Shown piece by piece: positions 58,688-64,000 of a DNA stretch of 64,000 nt. A program made the position numbers and the translations under genes. The stretch's first letter is position 1. Each line of letters opens with the position of its first letter. Source of the DNA: Qipengyuania gaetbuli (GTDB lineage: Bacteria; Pseudomonadota; Alphaproteobacteria; Sphingomonadales; Sphingomonadaceae). The notes beneath the pieces are model-generated. The model was not told where the DNA came from, searched no databases, and was given only the letters and a program-made list of their open reading frames with translations. The stretch lies in contig NZ_WTYF01000004.1 of the NCBI RefSeq assembly GCF_009827315.1, forward strand, positions 310,001 through 374,000, given 5' to 3'.

Positions 58688-59413
58688 CTAGCGAAGGCGT
58701 TTTACCCAGACGGTGTTGTCGCGCCGCTCAACCTTGAACTGCTCCATCGCCTCGAACAGGTCGGACAAGCGCTTGAAGCCGTAGTTGCGCACATCGAAGC
58801 TCGAGCGGTTCCCGGCAATCTGGCCAACCTCTCCCATCTGCGCGAAACCTTCGTCGTCGCGGCGGGCTGCCTTCCAGGCGGTCCCGAGCAATTCGACGAG
58901 TTCTTCGTCCACATTGGACCTGGCCTTGCTCGCCTTTGTCTTGGTCGTATCGGGCTCGTCCGAAGCGCCCTTGATGAGGGCGTCGATATCGATGAAGCGC
59001 GTGCAGGCGCTCTTGAAGGCACCGGGCGTCTTGTTCGTGCTTCCGAAGCCGTAGACGATCAGGCCATCCTGCCTAAGGCGCGTGACCAGCGGCGTGAAAT
59101 CGCTGTCGGAGCTCATGATACCGAAACCGTCCACCTTGCCCTGGTACAGGAGGTCGATCGCATCGATCGTCATGGCCATGTCGGTGGCGTTCTTGCCGGC
59201 AGTCAGGTCGAACTGCTGCTGCGGACGGATGCCGTATTTGTGGGTGATCGTATCCCAGTTGGCGAGGTTGTTCTTGGCGAAATTGCCATAGGCCCGCTTG
59301 ATGTTAACCTGACCGAGTTCGGCCATGACGGTGAGGACGGGATCGATCCCCTTTGGGGAGGTGTTGTCCGCGTCGATCAGCAGCGCGATGTTCTTGAGTT
59401 CTTTTTCAGGCAT
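58688..59413 (-). CDS. NYN-domain ribonuclease with C-terminal OST-HTH/LOTUS domain
   Basis: 241 aa. Residues 8-150 form a PIN-like NYN domain with the acidic site spread over LLIDADNTS, NATDMAMTIDAIDLL and MSSDSDFTPLVTRLR. Residues about 170-240 (VDEELVELLGTAWKA ... RNYGFKRLSDLFEAMEQFKV) match the OST-HTH/LOTUS fold, an RNA-binding module. The combination is like animal MARF1/limkain and many uncharacterised bacterial proteins. An RNA target is expected but unknown. Confidence 0.9.
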   Translation of the reverse strand: MPEKELKNIALLIDADNTSPKGIDPVLTVMAELGQVNIKRAYGNFAKNNLANWDTITHKYGIRPQQQFDLTAGKNATDMAMTIDAIDLLYQGKVDGFGIMSSDSDFTPLVTRLRQDGLIVYGFGSTNKTPGAFKSACTRFIDIDALIKGASDEPDTTKTKASKARSNVDEELVELLGTAWKAARRDDEGFAQMGEVGQIAGNRSSFDVRNYGFKRLSDLFEAMEQFKVERRDNTVWVKRLR

Positions 59414-59450
59414 GCAGCGTCACATGGTCGCCTTGCCCGAGGTGCGCAAG

Positions 59451-60092
59451 TCACTTGGCCGGTTGGAACTGGCCGCTCTCTTCGTCGCGGACGTAAAGCA
59501 CGCCTTCCGCAATGGAGAAGAACGCGCCGCGCAGCTTCAGTGTGCCGTCGGCTTCCTTTTCGCGAACGCAAGGGAAGGTGCGCAGATTGGCGAGGCTCAC
59601 GCCGACTGCCGCCATCTCCATCGCCCTTTCGGCTTCGCGACCTTCCGTCCCGTATTTCGCCGCAACCTCGTCGCGGGCCTCGTCCAGCATCCGGACCCAG
59701 TTCGCGATGAAGCCGCCATCCCCGGGAGCGGTGCCGTGGAGGTCGCGCGTTAGAGCTGCCTTGCAGCCGCCGCACATCCCGTGCCCCATCACGACGATCT
59801 GTCGCACGTGGAGGAACTGGATGGCGAACTCCAACGCAGCCGATACGCCGTGCTGGCCCGGCGAGATTTCGAAGGGCGGGACCAGTGCAGCGACATTACG
59901 TACAACGAAAATCTCGCCAGGATCGACATCGAAAATCTGCGCCGGATCGACGCGGCTATCCGAGCAGCCGATGATCATCAGCTTGGGGCTCTGCCCCTCG
60001 GCCACCAGCCGGTCGTATCGTTCGCGCTGTTCGGGGTAGCCGTCCGCGCGGAAGCGGTGATAGCCGCGCAGGAGTTCGGTAAACTCGGGCAT
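59451..60092 (-). CDS. Beta-class carbonic anhydrase
   Basis: Reversible hydration of CO2, 213 aa. Zinc ligands Cys43 (IGCSDSR), His104 and Cys107 (MGHGMCGGC) and the Asp45-Arg47 dyad are present. The ATG at 60092 (MPEFTELLRGYHRFR) gives the usual length. The start overlaps the stop of the PII-like gene and closes an sbtA-sbtB-carbonic anhydrase operon that links bicarbonate import to CO2 interconversion. Confidence 0.94.
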   Translation of the reverse strand: MPEFTELLRGYHRFRADGYPEQRERYDRLVAEGQSPKLMIIGCSDSRVDPAQIFDVDPGEIFVVRNVAALVPPFEISPGQHGVSAALEFAIQFLHVRQIVVMGHGMCGGCKAALTRDLHGTAPGDGGFIANWVRMLDEARDEVAAKYGTEGREAERAMEMAAVGVSLANLRTFPCVREKEADGTLKLRGAFFSIAEGVLYVRDEESGQFQPAK

Positions 60093-60400
60093 CAGAACCG
60101 CTCCCCGCGGATCACTTCCACATCCCACATGGTAAGCAGGAAACCGTGCGAGGTGAGGATGGGGGCAAGCGCTTCGGCCAGTGCATTGGCATTTTCCTGC
60201 GAGGCAATGGTCACGACGAGGTTCTTGTCGGTCCCCATGACGCGTTCCTCGCGCCAGCGTCCCTCGCGTCCCTTGCCGGACGTGACGGGCAGGACTGTCC
60301 ATCCGGTTATACCGACCTCGTCGATGATCGAGGTCACGCGCTTTACCTGCGCCTGGTCCGCGAGGATTTCGATGCGCTTGCGGATGACGGTTTCGATCAT
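60092..60400 (-). CDS. sbtB: PII-like regulator, SbtB type
   Basis: 102 aa. The fold pattern of P-II proteins is visible: VIRKRIEILADQAQVKRVTS at the N-terminus, GITGWTVLPVTSGKGREGRW as strand and T-loop start, and KNLVVTIASQENANALAEAL. The ATG at 60400 overlaps the sbtA stop by 4 bases. The context (directly after sbtA, before a carbonic anhydrase) supports SbtB, which in cyanobacteria binds and controls SbtA. The C-terminus ends EVIRGERF and lacks the two-cysteine R-loop of cyanobacterial SbtB. The long open frame continuing upstream to 62080 is a shadow of sbtA and lipA. Confidence 0.85.
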   Translation of the reverse strand: MIETVIRKRIEILADQAQVKRVTSIIDEVGITGWTVLPVTSGKGREGRWREERVMGTDKNLVVTIASQENANALAEALAPILTSHGFLLTMWDVEVIRGERF

Positions 60401-61380
60401 GGGAGAGGTGCTCCGGAACCGGTCAGCATACCTGCAAGGGCGCCGATCAGGCCGATGTTTACGAGGACGTTGAAGGGAAAGGTAATGCTGAGCGACATGG
60501 TCAGGTAGATGCCGGGATCGGCTTCGGGCAGGGCGAGCCGCATGGCCGCCGGCACCGCGATATAGCTGGCGCTTGCGCACAGCACGCCGAGCGCAGCCGC
60601 GGAGCCGGGATCTAGGCCTATTCCGACACCCAGCGTAGTCCCCAGGGCGCCATTCAACAGCGGAAGGAAGATAGCGATGACGACCAACCGCCAGGTGAGC
60701 GCACGCGAATCCATTATGCGCCGTGCAGCAATCAGGCCCATGTCGAGTAGGAAGAGGCAAAGGATGCCCTTGAACAGGCCGTCGAAGAACGGACGCACCG
60801 GGTCGAACCCCAGCGGGCCCGCTACCATGCCAATGAAGAATGCGCCGAGCAGCAGGACGACCGATGGATTGAGCAGGACCTCGTGCGCGAGTTCCTTCTT
60901 GGTCTGACCGCTGTCCGATCCGATCCCGCGGGCAAGGAGAAGGCCGGCAAGGATCGCCGGGCTTTCCATGGAAGCCATCACGGCCACCATGTACCCTTCG
61001 GGCGGGATGCCCTGGATCGTGTAAATCTCCACCGCGGTCACGAAGGTGACGACGCTGATCGATCCGTAATGGGCCGCAACGGCACCTGCGTTCAGCCGGT
61101 CGAGGCGCCCGAAGCCTTTCAGCAGCCAGAAGGCGTAGACTGGCATCACGAATCCTGCGGCAATCCCGGCAGCAAGTGCGGCGAGCACAGTACCGTCGAG
61201 GCCGGATTCGGCGACTTCGATCCCACCCTTCAGGCCGATCGCCGCCATCAGGTAGAGCGACATGCCTTTGGCGATTGCTTCGGGGATTTCGAGGTTGGAG
61301 CGTGCAAACGCAGCCAACAAGCCGAGGACGAAAAACAGAATGACCGGAGAGGTCAGTGCCTGAATACCCATCGCTTCCAT
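60397..61380 (-). CDS. sbtA: Sodium-dependent bicarbonate transporter, SbtA family
   Basis: 327-aa membrane protein with about ten hydrophobic segments. Family segments include LTSPVILFFVLGLLAAFARS at residues 9-28, GLLLARGIGSDSGQTKKELA in the middle loop and LLFLLDMGLIAARRIMD-like residues near 220. SbtA proteins import bicarbonate with sodium. It is first in the operon with sbtB and carbonic anhydrase and divergent from lipA across about 80 bp. Confidence 0.88.
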   Translation of the reverse strand: MEAMGIQALTSPVILFFVLGLLAAFARSNLEIPEAIAKGMSLYLMAAIGLKGGIEVAESGLDGTVLAALAAGIAAGFVMPVYAFWLLKGFGRLDRLNAGAVAAHYGSISVVTFVTAVEIYTIQGIPPEGYMVAVMASMESPAILAGLLLARGIGSDSGQTKKELAHEVLLNPSVVLLLGAFFIGMVAGPLGFDPVRPFFDGLFKGILCLFLLDMGLIAARRIMDSRALTWRLVVIAIFLPLLNGALGTTLGVGIGLDPGSAAALGVLCASASYIAVPAAMRLALPEADPGIYLTMSLSITFPFNVLVNIGLIGALAGMLTGSGAPLP

Positions 61381-61462
61381 GCGGCGCGCTTAGTCCAGCC
61401 TTTCCGCAACGGCAAGCATGGCCATTGCGGTTGTCAGCCCCTTTCCCTAAGTGGGCCGCGCA

Positions 61463-62416
61463 ATGAACGATCTCTCCTCCGCTCCCGCGCCCGAGGGCGA
61501 AGCTCCTCGCAAGCAGCGTAAGCCCGACTGGATTCGCGTCAAGGCCCCGGTCAGCAAGGGCTATCAGGAAACGCGAAAGCTCATGCGCGACCTCAAGCTT
61601 AATACGGTTTGCGAGGAAGCGGCTTGCCCGAACATCGGTGAGTGCTGGGACAAGAAGCACGCCACGGTCATGATCCTGGGAGACGTCTGCACGCGCGCCT
61701 GCGCTTTCTGCAACGTCAAGACCGGCATGCCGCGCATGGTCGATCCGATGGAGCCGGAAAACGTCGCCATCGCAGCGGGCCAGATGGGTCTCGAACACAT
61801 CGTCATCACGAGCGTCGACCGGGACGATCTTCCTGACGGCGGGGCGGGCCAGTTCGTCAAGGTGATCAAGGCACTGCGCCGTGAAACGCCGAACACGACC
61901 ATCGAAATCCTGACGCCCGATTTCCGCGGCAAAATGCGCGCGGCAGTTGAGGCTATCTGCGAGGCGGGACCGGACGTCTACAACCACAATCTCGAAACCG
62001 TGCCGCGGCTTTACCCGACGATCCGGCCGGGTGCGCGCTACTACGCGTCGCTCCGCTTGCTGGAAGAGGTGAAGAGCCACGACCCGATAATCTTCACCAA
62101 GTCAGGCATCATGCTCGGCCTCGGCGAACAGCGTCTCGAAGTGCACCAGGTCATGGACGACATGCGCAGTGCCGATGTCGATTTCATCACCATGGGCCAG
62201 TATCTCCAGCCGACCCCGCGCCATGCCAAGGTCGAGGATTTCGTTACGCCGAAGGCGTTTGCGGCCTATGGTTCGATCGCGCGCGCGAAAGGCTTCCTGC
62301 AGGTCGCTTCCAGCCCGCTGACACGCTCGAGCTACCATGCAGGGGACGACTTCGCGCAGATGAAGGCTGCCCGTGAAGAGCGTCTCGCAAAGGAGCGGGC
62401 GAGGGCGAACGGCTGA
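61463..62416 (+). CDS. lipA: Lipoyl synthase
   Basis: Radical SAM enzyme that inserts two sulfurs into protein-bound octanoyl groups, 317 aa. The auxiliary cluster motif [13 protein letters not shown] is near residue 49 and the radical SAM motif [13 protein letters not shown] near residue 76. I chose the ATG at 61463 ([12 protein letters not shown]); a GTG at 61451 is possible. Its product modifies the lipoyl domains of E2 proteins and of PdhB here. The stop overlaps the next start. Confidence 0.95.
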   Translation: MNDLSSAPAPEGEAPRKQRKPDWIRVKAPVSKGYQETRKLMRDLKLNTVCEEAACPNIGECWDKKHATVMILGDVCTRACAFCNVKTGMPRMVDPMEPENVAIAAGQMGLEHIVITSVDRDDLPDGGAGQFVKVIKALRRETPNTTIEILTPDFRGKMRAAVEAICEAGPDVYNHNLETVPRLYPTIRPGARYYASLRLLEEVKSHDPIIFTKSGIMLGLGEQRLEVHQVMDDMRSADVDFITMGQYLQPTPRHAKVEDFVTPKAFAAYGSIARAKGFLQVASSPLTRSSYHAGDDFAQMKAAREERLAKERARANG

Positions 62417-62871
62417 TGCCGGGCATCCGGGAGACCCGACGCCTTCCCTACAGCTGCGAACAGATGTTCGATCTGGTCGCCGATGTGGGTAGCTATTCCA
62501 AGTTCCTGCCCTGGGTGGTCGCCACCCGCATACGGAGCGACAGCGAAACGGAAATGGTTGCCGACATGTTGGTCGGCTTCAAGGCGATCCGCGAGAAGTT
62601 CACCTCGCGCGTGGTGAAACGCCGCCCCGAATTCATCGAGGTGTTCTACGTTGACGGTCCGCTGAAGGACCTCGACAACAAGTGGACCTTTACCTGCCTT
62701 CCCGATGGTGGATGCGAGATCGATTTCTGTGTCGATTTCACTTTCCGCAACGCCATGTTCGAAGCGTTGGCCGGCCAGTACTTCGACCGCGCGTTTCGCA
62801 AGATGGTCGAAGCTTTCGAAAAGCGGGCGGACGAACTCTACGGCCGCGAGAACGCCGCAGCCAACCTCTAG
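62416..62871 (+). CDS. RatA/Coq10-like START-domain protein
   Basis: 151-aa SRPBCC-fold protein (TRRLPYSCEQMFDLVADVGS ... YSKFLPWVVATRI; NKWTFTCLPDGGCEIDFCVD). In mitochondria Coq10 binds ubiquinone; in E. coli RatA was described as a ribosome-association toxin. A quinone-related role is more plausible here, next to lipA and in a respiring alphaproteobacterium, but the sequence alone does not decide. It overlaps lipA (TGATG) and is convergent with the CinA-type gene, sharing 4 bases. Confidence 0.88.
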   Translation: MPGIRETRRLPYSCEQMFDLVADVGSYSKFLPWVVATRIRSDSETEMVADMLVGFKAIREKFTSRVVKRRPEFIEVFYVDGPLKDLDNKWTFTCLPDGGCEIDFCVDFTFRNAMFEALAGQYFDRAFRKMVEAFEKRADELYGRENAAANL

Positions 62872-63371
62872 GGCAACAGCAGTTCCAGCGCGCACAACGT
62901 CGCTTCGCGCCGCACGCCTGCGCGCGAAGTAGGCTCGAAGCTTTTCAGCTCGCCTTCGGGCTCGCCTTCCTGGCCGCGAACGACCTTGGCGAAGACGACG
63001 GTCCCAACCGGCTTGAGCTGCGTGCCGCCACCCGGGCCTGCAACACCGCTGATGGCCACTGCGACATCCGCATCGCTTCGCGCGAGGGCGCCCTTGGCCA
63101 TGGCCCAGACACACGCGATCGAAACAGCCCCGAACGTCTCGATAATGTCGAGCGGTACGCCGAGCAGTTCCATCTTCGATTCGTTCGAATAGGTAACAAA
63201 GCCGCGATCGAGCACGGCGGATGAGCCGGCGATCTCGGTCAGGGCTGCGGCGACGAGGCCGCCAGTGCAGCTTTCTGCGACCACCACCTTACGCCCGGCA
63301 GCCGTGTTTTCTTCTATGACCCGCTTGGCGAGATCATCGATATCCGTGGGTAGTAGGGTTTCGAGCGCCAT
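62868..63371 (-). CDS. pncC: CinA-type nicotinamide-nucleotide amidohydrolase
   Basis: Deamidates nicotinamide mononucleotide in NAD recycling, 167 aa, corresponding to the C-terminal domain of CinA without the N-terminal molybdopterin-binding-like domain. Motifs are VVAESCTGGLVAAALTEIAG (residues 29-48), GFVTYSNESKMELLGV near residue 56 and AVAISGVAGPGGGTQLKPVG near residue 104. It lies 15 bases downstream of ispDF on the same strand. Confidence 0.92.
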   Translation of the reverse strand: MALETLLPTDIDDLAKRVIEENTAAGRKVVVAESCTGGLVAAALTEIAGSSAVLDRGFVTYSNESKMELLGVPLDIIETFGAVSIACVWAMAKGALARSDADVAVAISGVAGPGGGTQLKPVGTVVFAKVVRGQEGEPEGELKSFEPTSRAGVRREATLCALELLLP

Positions 63372-63386
63372 GCTCTCCTCGCAGTA

Positions 63387-64000
63387 TCAGTCGCGAATGA
63401 CGGTGGCGACGGCCTGGGCGGCGATGCCTTCGCCCCTGCCGGTGAAGCCCAGCCGTTCGGTCGTCGTCGCCTTCACCGATATTGCAGCGATGTCAACGCC
63501 GAGAAGTTCCGCAATCCGGCAGCGCATAGCCTCGCGGTGGGGACCGATCTTGGGCGCTTCGCAGATGATCGTCAGGTCGATGTTGCCGATCCGGTAACCG
63601 GCCTCTGCGGCAAGTCCGGCTGCATGCTGCAGGAAGCGGTCGCTGCTCGCACCGCGCCACTTGGGGTCGGAAGGGGGGAAATGGTCGCCGATGTCGCCCA
63701 TCGCAACCGCGCCCAGGATCGCATCGGTAATCGCATGGAGCGCGACGTCGGCATCGCTGTGTCCCGAAAGTCCCTTTTCGTGTTCGATGCGGATGCCACC
63801 GAGCCACAATTCCTCGCGGGCGACGAGGCGATGCACATCGAACCCGCTTCCCATGCGGACCAAGGGTAATTCGGTCACGAAATCCTCCGCGAAAGTGAGC
63901 TTCTTGAGGGCTTCGCTTCCCTCCACCAGGCCGACAGTCCCACCCGCCGCACGCAATACCTGCGCATCGTCGCCAGCGTCCTTCGGGCCGGGCCAAGCGC
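63387..64000 (-). CDS. ispDF: Bifunctional IspD/IspF (MEP pathway), 5' partial
   Basis: The window holds the C-terminal end of the IspD cytidylyltransferase part (DDAQVLRAAGGTVGLVEGSE then LKKLTFAEDF) fused to a complete IspF domain (MEcPP synthase). IspF metal ligands are in GSGFDVHRLV and SGHSDADVALHAITDAILGA; GDIGDHFPPSDPKW and VSVKATTTERLGFTGRGEGI are also conserved. The frame stays open to the window edge at 64000. The fusion is typical of alphaproteobacteria and feeds carotenoid and quinone synthesis. Confidence 0.95.
   Translation of the reverse strand, partial: AWPGPKDAGDDAQVLRAAGGTVGLVEGSEALKKLTFAEDFVTELPLVRMGSGFDVHRLVAREELWLGGIRIEHEKGLSGHSDADVALHAITDAILGAVAMGDIGDHFPPSDPKWRGASSDRFLQHAAGLAAEAGYRIGNIDLTIICEAPKIGPHREAMRCRIAELLGVDIAAISVKATTTERLGFTGRGEGIAAQAVATVIRD

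Noticed and set aside
60401-62080. Upstream extension of the sbtB frame to a 662-codon open frame on the minus strand.
   Set aside because: It runs antisense to lipA and through sbtA in the wrong frame. Only the last 102 codons form a recognisable protein, with an ATG overlapping the sbtA stop.

Overview
The window is a continuous, gene-dense, GC-rich piece of a bacterial chromosome with no insertion sequence, phage, CRISPR array or rRNA. The organism is most likely an alphaproteobacterium of the Sphingomonadales, probably Erythrobacteraceae. The evidence is: an NDH-1 operon followed by birA, coaX, RNase J and a DUF1467 gene; a LexA operator of the alphaproteobacterial type (GAAC-N7-GAAC); a CtrA-type box (TTAA-N7-TTAACC); pyruvate dehydrogenase E1-beta carrying its own lipoyl domain; an IspD-IspF fusion; and a ROSE-like RNA thermometer before an hsp20 gene. 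The genus is inference; no 16S gene is present.

Layout. 1-14072 (+): the 3' part of the complex I operon (nuoF partial to nuoN), running with overlapping stop/start codons into birA, coaX, rnj and a small DUF1467 membrane protein. 14076-20727: a divergent locus of poorly characterised genes. A large coiled-coil membrane protein lies on the minus strand. On the plus strand are an Hpt-like protein, a nucleotidyltransferase-like membrane protein, a helical protein and a histidine-kinase-like protein. A consensus CtrA box sits in the shared 70-bp promoter region. Both phosphorelay-type proteins lack the phospho-accepting histidine. 20779-23533 (-): gltA and gltX. 23562-25772 (+): comEC, split by an in-frame TGA. 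25792-34814 (-): lexA with its operator, then moaC, trpC, trpD, trpG, a proline iminopeptidase, a lipoprotein of the phosphodiester glycosidase family, trpE and a PpiD-like folding factor. 35031-37975 (+): tpiA, secG, pyrG. 37976-38294: a gene-free stretch with two plus-strand terminators and a likely small RNA.

38295-44195: hsp20 with its thermometer (-), grxC, a nitrilase-family gene and a DUF1178 gene (+), tRNA-Arg(CCT), haloalkane dehalogenase, MscS channel, a VOC protein and HPPD (-). 44332-48431 (+): acyl-CoA dehydrogenase, an FtsB-like protein, pdhA and pdhB. 48707-50837 (+): a TadG/TadE/TadE set with a CtrA-like box. 50877-52077 (+): a degenerate squalene/phytoene-synthase-family protein and an EF-hand gene frameshifted by a perfect 22-bp tandem duplication. 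52078-64000: trmFO, a YhhN-family membrane protein, gyrA, a secreted repeat protein, an NYN/OST-HTH nuclease, a minus-strand sbtA-sbtB-carbonic anhydrase operon, lipA, a RatA/Coq10-like gene, a CinA-type amidohydrolase and ispDF (partial at the window edge).

How the genes fit together. Most of the window is housekeeping: respiration, acetyl-CoA supply and the first TCA step, tryptophan synthesis, SOS control, DNA topology and isoprenoid/cofactor synthesis. The most unusual content is the CtrA-boxed locus of histidine-less phosphorelay proteins. After that come the bicarbonate-uptake operon in an apparent heterotroph, the two disrupted genes (comEC, EF-hand), and the RNA elements around pyrG/hsp20.
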